From positions 1 through 64,000 of the forward strand of contig MNCI01029129.1 in NCBI GenBank assembly GCA_015680685.1: a stretch of DNA of 64,000 nucleotides. Direction: 5' to 3'. A program made the position numbers and the translations under genes. Of this stretch, positions 34,564 to 45,710 are shown piece after piece. How positions within the stretch are numbered: the first letter of the stretch is position 1; every line of letters begins with the position of its first letter. The notes beneath the pieces were generated by a model. That model saw only the letters and a program-made list of their open reading frames with translations. It was not told the origin of the DNA and ran no database searches. The DNA is from Gnetum montanum (lineage: Eukaryota > Streptophyta > Gnetopsida > Gnetales > Gnetaceae).

Positions 34564-35841
34564 TCAACAGTTGAGTAGCTTCTTTATTTTTTGAAGCTTG
34601 AGATTAGGAGTAGGGCATGTTGGTGTGATCTTGTATTTGGCATCTCCTTTGTTAGTTCTGTAAAATGGTAATTCTAACCATGAGACGTCTAGGGGAACGA
34701 CCCCTATGTCAACAGGTTCTGATGTTTCCCTATTTTGTAATCTTTCCATGCCTTCTTGGGGCTCACAATTTGGAGGTTGATTATCACTTTGGGTTTTATC
34801 TGGTGTATTGTCTTGTTTAGGCTCATCACTGGTATCATCTTGTTTAAACTTAGGGGTAGTGTTGTCTTGTTTAGATTCATCGAATTTAACCTATGGGCCT
34901 TGGCTTGTGCTAATGTGTGAAGAGATGTTGGATGTAGCCATGTCACCATGTATAATGATTTCACCACCTTCGTAGGGTAAGTGAATCTCTTGATGGATGG
35001 GTGAGGATACCACTTTTAATTGAGCTAACCAAGGTTGTCCCAAAATCAAGTTAAATCCTGGCATCTCATCTATGACCATGAACTCAGCTAACATGGGGAA
35101 TTGGTCCCCCGCTACGAAGTCCAAGGTGAGTGTTCCTTTTACTATGACATGTGATCTACTGAATGATTTCAGGAATGTCATGGATGTTGGTTTTATCTGG
35201 TCTATCAACCCTAATTGTTCAATGATGGGAAATGGTATTACATTTGTGGCTACCCCGTCATCAACATGTACCCTATGTATTTTAAACTGGTTGACTTGTA
35301 TTGTTTTGAACATAGGTGCGGTGATGACTTATCCTATTTTTTTATCCGTTTTAATGTTATTTGTATGGAATTCTAGTGATGTGGACCTTGATCCTTGATG
35401 TGGAGACATTACTACATGAATGGATGGTTTAGTTGTAGGTATGTATTCATTAATAGGGATTGATGTTAACATACATACTAGAGCTTTGCGGTGTACTTGA
35501 GAAGTCATCATTAGGTCATATAGGCTTAGTGAAGTGTTCTTTTGTTTGAGGGCCTGTGTAACTTGGGTTAGGGCACTAGCCAAGTCTTTGCTATTTGATA
35601 TGTTCTTGTTGGTTGAGAATTGGTCCATTGGACCCAACAGTTGTATTTCTTGAGGAAGGATTATTGTGTGGTCAACTGTAATCTTTGGGTTTGGCTCCTC
35701 GGGCATTCCAGATTTTTCAACTTGGTTACTTGTGCTTGGCTTATCATTTGTCAGGGCCATGGGTACAGCATTTAATGAAGTGGATTTTTGGGGTCCCAAC
35801 TCATGACCTTGACGTTCTCTTTCCAAAATTTCCCTCATCAA
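34564..35841 (-). pseudogene. TAT-1 gag end and aspartic protease
   Basis: The protease core is at 35313-34891. RVHVDDGVATNVIPF carries the catalytic Asp (35254-35262) in a D-D-G context, and FNLILGQPWLAQL is the conserved end block. Upstream (35841-35329) is a gag-protease linker; downstream (34967-34564) is a low-complexity Leu/Asn/Lys region. The protease would cut the polyprotein. Frame changes separate the parts. The following pol domain lies beyond the cargo cassette. Confidence 0.75.
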
Positions 35842-36056
35842 CCTGTCTACGAGGTGTTCTCATGGAGGGTGCGGGGGAACCATCGGGGTTTGGATGTCTA
35901 GTCGCTTCAGGACCCGAATGAAAAATTGAATAGGGTAGGTTTGCGATGGAACTATTTGTGGTTGAGCATTAGGGTGTTTAGGTACCTAGATTACAAACGG
36001 AGTGTGATGAGTTGACATTTGAGCATTTGCAATTGCATCAGAAGAAGGTACTCAGA

Positions 36057-38524
36057 TCACAAATGGATCAGGTTTGGTTTGCCGAGGTACGTTCGTTGTT
36101 GCCACCATGGACAGTGCTCGAATGACAAATAGTTTTTGAAGTGTGTAGGATGTATATATTGGAAGCGACGATTGGGGAGATGGTTTGAAGCTGTAGGAAC
36201 AGAAATCATGAAGGTTTTTCTAGGTATTTCTTGTTCGTTGCTAACATGTATTATGTTGATCACATAAGGAGCCTCCTTGGTGTTAAGGGGATCTTTATAC
36301 ACGCCCATAGATTGATTTTGCAGCTTTACATGGTTAGATTCATTGAAGGTTATTTCACCCCTATCAATCATACATTGTATGTCTTGTTTTAGGGTGAAAC
36401 AGTAATCGGTTCCATGCCCATTTTGTTGATGGTATTTGCAAAATCTATCTAGCCTAAAGCCTCTTGGCACTGGAGGATCATTCAGTGTTTCCAAGCTTGG
36501 GTTTTTGACCAATTCACAGTATTGATCATGTTTCTAGGCTATTGTAGGAGACAACTGCTTATGTTTGATGGCCCCAGCCTTTAAAAGTTGATCTAGTAGT
36601 TGTGAAGGCTTCATAGGCAATGGTGTATATTGAGCAGGTTCTTTTCTCTCAAATGTACTGGCATGACCCATGTTAGCAATTTGCATGAAGGATGGTTTGG
36701 GTGTGGGTGTAGAAGTGATTCTCTCATAGTTAACAGGAATAGTAGGTTGTTTCCCTTTCTGTCCCACGTTGTTGGGTTGAGCTATCTCTGCTACCATTGC
36801 CACCGTTGCTTTAGCCCTGTCTTTGTCTTTCTTCGTGTGTTGATTTTTAAAGGCTGAGTAGGCGGGATCATGACTATTTTCGGATGCCTCCTCTATGTTC
36901 TTTGTCTGTACAAAATCTTGACTCAGGGTGTGAGTGTTTAGATAGTAGAGCCTTGAATTAATGAAGTTGTTCATGACTCCTTTAAGAATCGTAAGTAGGT
37001 ATGTTTCCGAGATTGGCTCGTGAAGTTCATTAAGTGCAGCACTCCATCTCTGAATGAGCTTTGCATAGGTTCTAGTGGTGCTTGCTTCACCTGGATCAGA
37101 CTGTCTAAGGTCACTTCGGGCTTCAAGTTGTACTTAAACCTGGTAACAAACTTGTGTAACAAATCCTCTAGAGAGGATATAGAGTTGCAAGGTAAGGCTC
37201 TGTACCAGTCTAGGGCTCTTCCAATTAGAGACATGGTAAACATGCATAGGATTGCATGTGCCCAAGCTTGAAGTAACAGACATTCTAATTTGAATATTAC
37301 CAAGTGGGTGTTGGGGTCTTCTTCCCCGTTATATTTTGTCAATTGAGACAATGAAACTCCCTTGGGTAAAGTTAAAGGTGGCACTAATGAACTGATCAGA
37401 TCATCTTGGTATAAGTAAAATACCTTAAGCTCTTCAGTGTTAGCAATTTTGAGGCACTTTACCTCATCAGTGAGCTCTTGCATCATCTTTTTGGCTTCGG
37501 CCCATTCTTGGGCACTCGGTGGAGCAGTAGGTTGATTAGTTTGAGTGCCATACAGGTTAGACTGCTGTACAGTTGGTAGGAATGATGATTGTTGAGTTGT
37601 TGATGGTTGTACTTGAGTGAAGTTCATGGATGGAATTGTAGCAAGTGGTATGCTATAATGAGTAGGTTGATATTGTTGCATGCTAGACGTGGTCCACTGT
37701 CTAGTTACAAGTTGTAAGGGAACGCCCTGAACCTGTTGAGTCGAAGTGGTGAAGGGTGTCCCTTGGATTTGCACTCATGGTATATAGTGAGTAGATGTAG
37801 AAGTGGGTATCATGGATGGCATCCCAATTACTTGGGATGGAAAGGTCGCTCCTACATTATTTTGAGAGGAGAGTTATTGGGGTTGTACTTGTAGGAGAGG
37901 GGATAATGTGTTGACCGGGGGAATAACAGAGATGGGTGCATTGAATTTAGTATTGGTCATGGGGAAAGTGGGAATGAGAGTGGGTGCTTCCTATTGAGAT
38001 ACATGTGCTTGAGTGATTTTAAATGCATGAAGGGATATAGTCTCTCCTTTGAAAGGGTGAAATAATGGGTTCACATAAGTATGCATACTACGAGTATGGT
38101 ACAAATCCCCATGTTTGGATTGAGCCATGAAATTATCTTCCTCATTTTCATTTTGAGGCTCTACGATAGGTTGACATGATGTTTGGTTCCTTGTCATGAG
38201 GAGTTGGAATAGAAGTTCATGGTGGGATTTCATCAGGGGGATGACATCATAGGCGGTGGGAGTAAAGTCATGACCTCCTTTGTGAATTAGCTCATAGTGT
38301 CTCTTTGCTTCTAGTTCGGTTTGGTCAACAGCCAGGTTAGCCTGGATTTTAACACAAATAAAGTTATATTGTTCGGGCATTAGGATGGTGAACGTGGGAT
38401 CTGTACCTTGCAATCTTAGTGATTGGTAAGGTGGCCCCTGCGAGTTCATCTCGCCAAGGGCAACTATGGCGTTGGCAATGGTAATGGGACCCAAGATTGT
38501 GGTACCGAAGTCAAAGACGGGCAA
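36057..38524 (-). pseudogene. gag: TAT-1 gag
   Basis: From about 38524 the protein reads PVFDFGTTILGPITIANAIV, then a Gln/Thr/Pro-rich middle (37774-37500). The retrotransposon gag domain follows at about 37450-37000 (LTKYNGEEDPNTHLVIFKLE, then LIGRALDWYRALP, LLHKFVTRF). A Lys-rich linker (36974-36534) comes next, then a zinc-knuckle-like FCKYHQQNGHGTDYC at about 36440. This is the particle-forming protein. No in-frame ATG is evident at the 5' end; upstream an ATG exists in another frame, so the start is unresolved. TAG/TGA stops and frame changes break it. Confidence 0.8.
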
Positions 38525-39264
38525 GGTGGTGGTTTTGGTGTGTGGAGTCCATTGTCAACGTTGGGTGATGCAGCGTATGAAAGAGAATGTAGTGTAATAG
38601 AGAGAAAATATGTGTTCAGTGTCAAAAATGTATAGTTTTACAATGTATGAACAATACATCATGTGAAAATATTAAGCAGTGTATGAAAGAGATGAAGCAG
38701 CATAAAAGAGGGAGTCCAGCATGTGAAAAAAGGAATAGTGTATAAGTTATGTAAGCAGCGTAAAGAAGTATGGCGTGCATTATAAAAGGGCATAGCATAT
38801 GGCCACAATTGCAAGTGGAGCATACGTTGACTAGGGTGGAATTGCGGCATGTGAAGTCTGGTAGCCTCAAACACAGCATGTGAAAGTCAACGCACAGTGT
38901 ATGGATTGGAAACTAAAATGCAGAATGTAGTTGGGTTAAACTGAAGCGTCTGGTATAGAGGACTAGCATGTGGGCATTGAATGCAGCATCTGGCATAGAG
39001 GAACAGTGTGTGGACGCTGAATGCAGCATCTAGCATAGAGGAATAGCGTGTGGATGCTGTGAGCTAAGAAGGAATGTGCTCAGTAGATCATAATGGCATC
39101 TGGACAGTGAGGGTAACATCTGAGGGAGAAAACCAAGTGCAGGATGTTGTGAATAGCATCAAAGAAGGGAGAGAAAGATGCCAGAAGCTGTGAACAATGT
39201 CTAAAATTGGAAAAAGGTGCAGGACATTGTGGGTAGTTGCTGGACAAAAAAACATAATATAAAT
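38525..39264 (-). repeat. TAT-1 leader with degenerate tandem repeats
   Basis: Between gag and the primer site there is no gene. 38640-38900 carries repeats around agcgtatgaaag/agcatgtgaa. 38940-39130 carries about four units of gcagcatctggcatagagga ... agcgtgtggacgctg. This is a fourth repeat type, distinct from those in the 3' UTR, cargo intron and LTR. Confidence 0.55.
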
Positions 39265-39283
39265 GGCCCTCCTTCTAGTGCCA
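39265..39283 (-). promoter_or_regulatory. TAT-1 primer-binding site
   Basis: Read on the minus strand, tggcactagaaggagggcc starts six bases inside the 5' LTR. TGG at the start and its position fit a tRNA-primed site. The tRNA identity is not certain from sequence alone and the site differs from the tRNA-Asp type of the ATH elements. Confidence 0.6.
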
Positions 39284-39289
39284 ATTTAC

Positions 39290-41119
39290 TGTACTATCTG
39301 AAATCATCAGCGCAAGGCTGGAATGAAATGGATGATGAGAGATCTACCAAAGACACAGTAAGACCCCAACTTCACACGATGGCAAGCTGGAAATAAACAA
39401 AGGTAGAGTGCCTTCAATGGTCTACACGTAGATCAAATAAGGACTTCCCCTAGAAAACGTTGTTGCAATGCTCTAGGTTATATGTAAATGGATGCAAACA
39501 AAAATGTAAACGAATGTATGAAATTCAAGACAAAAACAAAACATAAATAAAAGTAACGAGAATTGTAGCAAATGTAAATGGCACAAATAGAGAAAACAAT
39601 GAATGGAAAATTTGTAACTATACATATTGATTGATGATTTAAAAAAAAGTGCATCGGTCAAAACACAGTTGCGGATTGATTGCAAGGTGAATGTTTAGCC
39701 CCGACCCAATGTGAAGGGTGTACAAACGCTAGGAGATTGCACGTTTTTGGTTGCAAGTGTGCAGCACGACCAAAATTGCCCCAAGTGCTCAGTGTGACTA
39801 TGTTTGGGTAATGCTCAATCATACAAGATAATGATGATGAGATTCACCAACTCTCTCTAGATCTTCATGTCCCGAAATTGCCAACCCATGTTAAGTGGAA
39901 AAATGAGGTATTTATAGGATTTTTGAGCATGGGATTCAGATCTAGAGGAAGATATATGGCTGCAAGGTGAGAGAAATGCAAATCGAGTGACAAGTATTTG
40001 CATTCTGACCAGATGCATAGAATTTTATAATGTACAGGGTGTAGCGTGACCAAGATCTCTTATGCTGGCATGTATAATCCATAGCGTAAGAGCTTGATGC
40101 ACTGGAAAATGCAAAACGTACAAAGAATGTTAAAGTACAAGAGTGGATCTTGATGTTTGGCCTCCAAATCTATAGATCTGTGCTATTTTTGCTCTACCAA
40201 GGCATCCAGCATGCATGGATCTAGCTCTGGCATGTCTACAGCATGTCCTAGCATCAGCTTCTCAACGTCCTAGTGTTTACACTGGGCATATGCTGGTTCA
40301 GCGTGCCAGCATGACCATCAGTATGTCCAATGTTTATGATGCATTTTGAACCCATTTTTGGCCTGTGAAACCTATTTTCGGAGTGGATCTACAGGCTTAA
40401 GGTCAAGAGGGTTCTGCACATCGAATTTGAGCTGATTTGGAGGATGTTTTGGCATACTTTTGGTTGGTTATGCTATGGTCACGCTGCCCAACGTGACCTC
40501 AGTATGACCTCAGTGTGACCAAGTGTTTATGCCCTATTTTGAGGTGATTTTTGGATGTTGATGCCTATTTTTTGATGCTCAACTACTACCTACTCTCGAG
40601 GGTGGGTTGGATGCTAAACCTAACTCCATTTTGCTGCTGTTTTAGGCCAGTTTGGTTTAGTCTTGCTATGGTCATGTTGGCCAGCGTGACCTTAGCATGA
40701 CTGACTAAAAATGCCACATTTGAGGCCCAAATTGTGAGTTTTCAAAGCTTGTGAACATGTATAAGTGCTTCTTGTCCCTGGGGGCTGCTCAGATGTCAAA
40801 GATGATGCCTAAAAATGGTTGATTTTCCCTATTTTTATTTGGTCACACTATGGTCACACTGTGCAGCGTGACCCCAGCATGACCAACTAAAAGTGGCTCA
40901 AAACTTGTAATTTTGAGCTCGAATTTCAAGTTTCTGGATGCTGGGAGGTGGAGTAATCACCTGTGGGCCCCAAGGGAATTTTTCCTATTCAATCATGTGT
41001 TGTTCCATGCTGTTTTGGAGACTCTCAAGTTTGGTCACGTTGTATTCTTGTTGGGTAGCGGCATTAGTTAGCTTAAGTCCTGTCTAAAAGTGTTAGGCTA
41101 AAATTTTATGGTGTTTTCA
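39290..41119 (-). repeat. TAT-1 5' LTR
   Basis: This 1830-bp LTR starts TGAAAACACC and ends AGATAGTACA on the minus strand, bordered by the target duplication ttgtg at 41120-41124. It keeps the TATA region missing from the 3' LTR. The U3 inverted repeats lie at 40295-40316, 40477-40498, 40670-40691 and 40852-40873. Confidence 0.9.
39909..39916 (-). promoter_or_regulatory. TAT-1 5' LTR TATA box
   Basis: cctataaatacctc on the minus strand. TAT-2 has ctatataaatactc at 55076-55089 in the matching part of its LTR. Confidence 0.6.
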
Positions 41120-41124
41120 TTGTG

Positions 41125-43399
41125 CAAGATATTGATGCCAAGGAATATCATCTCACTAAAGCACAATTTTTTCAAGATCAATAGCTGGAACAACACTATG
41201 AATTTTCAAATGGAAAAATATTTAACAATTCTTCATTCCTGTTGTACCTATAAGCTAGTGGGGAATCCTTCTCTAGGTATTTTCCATAAAATGGGACTCC
41301 TTTCTTTGACTTCAATGGAGGTAAAAACTAGAACTTGCAGTCCACAATTCACAATCCTTGTTCTAGTAAAAATGGATCTAATGATAGAGAAGAATCCAGA
41401 GGGGAAAGTTAAGGTAGGGATGTAGATGAAAAGTAGGATCATGATCATGATCACAATTGCCGAAGATGTGGTTGTAGGCACTGTGATGATGCTATTTCTC
41501 CTTCCTCTTCCCCATAATCATCATGATCTTCTTCTTCTTCTAGCTTTGATCACAACCACAAAAGGCAAGATCATGATGGAGCTAACCAAAATAACTGACA
41601 AGAACAAAATGACTGAAATGATCAAATGACCATCAGGAAAGACAAGATCAAGGGCATGTACATTCAAGAGAGGCACATTGCCATAAAGAAAGAGGTGGTA
41701 GAGGGCATTGTAGGAATCATGATCAAGGCCTTGATGAGCCTTTACTTGCTACCCAAAGTATGCTTAATATCACAAAGGTAGTGCATATTCCAACAAGGCA
41801 TGTGAAGGATAGTCAAATCAAAAAGTTAGATATGAACAATATTCCTCGATTTGAAGGGGAATATAACTCTAATCTACAAAACCATTTCCAAGATTTTCAA
41901 GATGCATGTGCCTTGCAAAACATACAGATTGAGTGGTAGAAACTTAAGTTGTTCCCCAAAACACCATCAAAGAAGTGGAGAACTAGTGCTAATTCTTATA
42001 GTTGGAATCTATCAGGCAATGGAGTACTATGCTTGAGTTGTTCAATGATAAATATCAAATATACTCTAGAGTGTCTAACTTAAGAAGGCAAATCCAAGGA
42101 TGGAAACAAGAAACACATGAATCCTTGGATGCTTCCATTAGTCGATACTATTCCTTAATGCACAAATGTCTTGGCCATGGTTATTCTCAACTGAATCAGC
42201 TTTACCGCATTGTAGATTGGCTTCAATCAAAAATGAGGAGAACCCTCGGTGTCTATGCCCAAGGGCAACTGTTAGAACTAAGTGCCTATCAGATTCAAAA
42301 ATTAATCAAGAAAGTATCCAAAGAAGAGGGTGAATAAACAAAAATAAAAAGTGTAGAAGAATATAACTATGATCCTTCCATTCGCAAGAGGGAGGTTTGA
42401 TTTTATGATAGTGAGGATGAATCCACATTTGATAAGATGGTGAATAAGAAAACCTTACCACTCCAAAAATTTCAATCTGAACTTATGGCCAAGCTTGATC
42501 AATTATGATACTCCATGGATAGCATATTTTAGGTTATCCTCAAAATTGCTAAAGAATCCAAAAAAGAAGGTAATGATCATAAGTGCAGAAGGTGCAAGGA
42601 AGTTGAGCATTCTTATCAAAAAGGTAAGGGCAAGATTGCTATGATAGAAGAGGTTGTGGATAGTGAATTAGATAATGATGGTGGTTGTGGCATTTGCCAA
42701 TATGTACATCCTAAGTGATGTTTTCCTGTGGTGTCACATCTACAAGAGTCTGGGGTGTATGCCTTAAATCCATGACTAACACAAAGGTAAACATCTAGAA
42801 GATTAGCTTATCCTTAAGGTAATTTCAAGTAGTTCCACCAAAAATAGTAATATTATCCAAGTGGAGCTCCATTGTAATCATCTGAACAATATTAATAGTG
42901 GTAGCAACCACAATCTTAGCATTGGCACCACCAAGGTAGTAGTACCCTTACTGACAACCTGATCCATATGGTTATTATGTTCAACAACCCCTGTCTCTAC
43001 GTCACTCCTCTAGTCACATCTCTACTTTTCAACCTCACTACCACCCTTTTGATTATTATATAACTCATTCTTCACATGAAAGAAGAGATACCACCTCTTA
43101 TCCTTATGCTCCTCCTATCCCTGAACATGTTCCTCCTTCACCTACATAGCTACCACTTACTCCACCTATGCAAGGTGTACTACCAGCTCAGCTGCAACAA
43201 TGCAATGCTACAAGAGTTATTAACTTACAACTAGTTGATCAATCAAATGGGTCAAATACTCGATCAAAGACAAGACCTTTCTTTCAACCTCGCAGTCCAC
43301 CTAAGCCCTCACATACACCCACAATTGGCAACCCTACTCTTACATCTTCCTCTATACCAAATACCTTTAAGTCCCCTTCAAACCAAAAGCTATCTAGGA
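41125..43399 (+). pseudogene. gag: ATH-2 gag, main part
   Basis: The frame resumes after TAT-1. 41440-41510 encodes a His/Asp/Cys-rich block (NCRRCGCRHCDD). The gag domain follows at about 41830-42340: NNIPRFEGEYN, a capsid-like segment, then a clean stretch with NLRRQIQGWKQETHESLD and YSQLNQLYRIVDWLQ. A zinc-knuckle remnant (HKCRRCKEVEHSYQKGKGK) is at about 42580, then DNDGGCGICQYVHPK. 42790-43390 is Pro/Tyr/His-rich. Frame changes at about 41900 and 42000 and several TAG/TAA stops break it. The ATHna gags share this layout, linking pol-less and pol-bearing members. Confidence 0.7.
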
Positions 43400-43920
43400 T
43401 CCATACCATCATGCTTACACATCTTGTATCTAATTGGATCCATGCTAGAAACCTTTCCAAGAAATTATTCAATACTAGAAGTCTAATTTATTTGTAGATT
43501 GCTAGGAATGAACTATGTAAGGCTCTTCTTGATTCAGGTTCTGGTGTCAATTTGATTTTCCATGAGATGTACACCACATGGAACCTACCTCCACTCAAGA
43601 AGAGCAACATTAGATTATGAGCAAACTAGTCCATCACTGTTCCATTGGGACTAGTAGAAGACATCATGAGCACTAGTTATGGGTGGTCTTATCCTACTGA
43701 TTTCCTAGTAATCAAAGTGGAGAACTACAAAGGTGATTTCCCAATCATCATGGAAAGGGCATGGCTAAGCATTATTGATGAAAGAATGGACATTAGAGAT
43801 CTTTCCCTAGAAATATCTAAAGAAAATTCATTTGAAATGATCAAGAAGAAGAGAGTTCCATGCATCACATACAACAATACCAAGTGTAATTGTGTGCAGA
43901 AACTTTGGGTTGTAAATTGA
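43400..43920 (+). pseudogene. ATH-2 aspartic protease
   Basis: CKALLDSGSGVNLIFHEMY keeps the catalytic D-S-G (gat at 43531). VEDIMSTSYGWSYPTDFLVI and FPIIMERAWLSIIDE form the conserved end. Two TAG/TGA stops lie between. It is better preserved than ATH-1, whose active site is D-S-S. Confidence 0.75.
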
Positions 43921-44692
43921 GCATCTATCTCTACATGCAAGCAATGTGCACCAAAAGTAGAAATCCAAAGGTGTCTATATGCAACAGCCACAAAATAGGA
44001 GGGCATCCAGTGGCTAACTGCTAATTTTAAAAACATAACACTTTGCATGAAACCAACTAAGAGCCTAGCATGTGCATATGTCATAAGCATGGATGAACTC
44101 AAGCAAGTTCATCACCAACTCTCTAATGATACAAATGATGATACTAACTAGGAAGAGTTAGAGGTTCTTGGAACTTTCATGCAAGAGCCCCTTGAACTAA
44201 AAAAGCTACCAATCATAATGGAATATGTTTTTTTGAAAAATGGGAAGCTAATAATAATCAATGAAAATATTACTCTAGTGCAAAAAAAAGATGATGTTGA
44301 TGGTAGTTGAAAAATGGTTAGCAGCTTTTGCTTGGTCATATCCTAAACTCATAGGAATTGATCCTAGGATATGATAGCATTACATCTACAGTAATCCAGC
44401 CATGAAGCCAACAAGAAATCCATAGAAACAATTGAATCCCAAACTAAAGGAGATCATCAAGGAGAAAATTGAGAAACTCCTCAAGGTAGGATTCATTTAT
44501 CCCATTGCAAATAGTGAGTGGTTAGTCCACTCATAATTGTGCCAAAGAAAGATGGAAAGTGGCAGGTCTATATCAATTTTCAACTACTGAATATGACAAC
44601 ATTTAAAGATTATTTTCCATTTTCATTTGTTAATCAAGTGCTCAACATAATATCTAGGCATTGCTACTATAGTTTTCTAGATGGTTATAGTG
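43921..44692 (+). pseudogene. ATH-2 linker and N-terminal reverse transcriptase
   Basis: The linker shows MEYVFLKNGKLIIINENIT, FAWSYPKLIGI and EKLLKVGFIYPIAN. The polymerase starts VSPLIIVPKKDGKWQVYINF, then HCYYSFLDGYS, where ATHna-3 interrupts it at 44693 with target duplication tagtg. The frame continues as G-Y-N at 53368. Confidence 0.8.
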
Positions 44693-45546
44693 TGATGAGT
44701 GGTGAGGTACCCCTACACTAAACCATACGAATATGAGCATGTACGCATGATCTAGTTAAACTTCATAGATAAATTAGCTATGGTACCTAGATAGTTACAC
44801 ATTGATCACAATTTGTTGTCTTCCCACCTAGACTAGTAATTACCTTATTGTATATGGTTTAGTCCAAAGTTAGGTGTATGATGTAATTCCTAATTACTAT
44901 GCTACTCCTAAAGTCGATGAGAAATAACTTGAGTGAACTAATAGATGATGGAAAATAAAGTCTAAGCTAGCCTAAGTGCAATGAGCATCCATCCTTAATC
45001 ATCCATATACATCTTGGACCTTCTATACTACTTTTGAAATTACAAAGTGCAAACTACTTGAGCACTACTAGATATGCTACTGGGTTGCCAAGTAGTTACA
45101 CTTAAATGTTTGTGATTAAGACATACCCATTCTACATTAATAACAAGAATAGTAAATGATGATAAAGAGATATTAACTAGGAGAAAAATAATTAATAAGT
45201 AACAATTAAACAATTAAAAATCTAAGTGGCTACTGCAATGATGGAGTAATCTCAATCTTTATTGTCGATTGTGTATGTGTCCAAGTACATCACACTCGAA
45301 CAAAGGTTCCATACAATTACAAGCATCACATTGTGGGCATGCACTTAGAAAAGGAACTAAAAACTAAGAAAACGACTCTACCCTAAAACTTACCAAGAGA
45401 CTCCCTTCCTATGTGCCTGAGTGCTATATTTATAGGCCAACATAGAAATCATGATATTGTATATTTGATATCATTATCTAGGTTGTGATATCGCATACCC
45501 GATATCGAGTATCTAATATTGGGGCCTAGCAAATGATGATTCATCA
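44693..45546 (-). repeat. ATHna-3 3' LTR
   Basis: This 854-bp LTR has TGATGAATCATC...CACTCATCA ends. The TATA box is at about 45425-45435 (ggcctataaatatagcac on the minus strand), with a GATATC/GATATT array just upstream at about 45452-45525. The polypurine tract caattgtggggta (45547-45559) abuts it. Confidence 0.85.
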
Positions 45547-45710
45547 TACCCCACAATTGAATAAAAACTCATCCTCGAGTTAAATAATCAAAATGAGAAC
45601 AAGTTTATTTGATTACATAGTGGATAGTTATGGGATTATGGACTAACTATGAATTAAAAAAATAAAATTAGGACATCAACATAGAATACAAAAGATAAAA
45701 TTATTGAAAC

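Larger units (their letters stand above)
21607..41124 (-). mobile_element. TAT-1: full-length Tat/Ogre-like element with antisense cargo gene
   Basis: The target duplication ttgtg lies at 21607-21611 and 41120-41124. The minus-strand order is 5' LTR (41119-39290), primer site, repeat-rich leader, gag (38524-36057), protease region (35841-34564), a 6.2-kb interval carrying a plus-strand gene, pol (28271-24740), repeat-rich 3' UTR, polypurine tract, and 3' LTR (23252-21612). Total length is about 19.5 kb. Tat-lineage membership rests on the sequences around reverse transcriptase (GHALLFFMDRFLGYN), a second RNase H (FPCTNNVAEYEGLLRG) and overall size. The LTRs differ at roughly one base in eight over the first 160 bases by eye, so the insertion is old. 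Confidence 0.9.
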
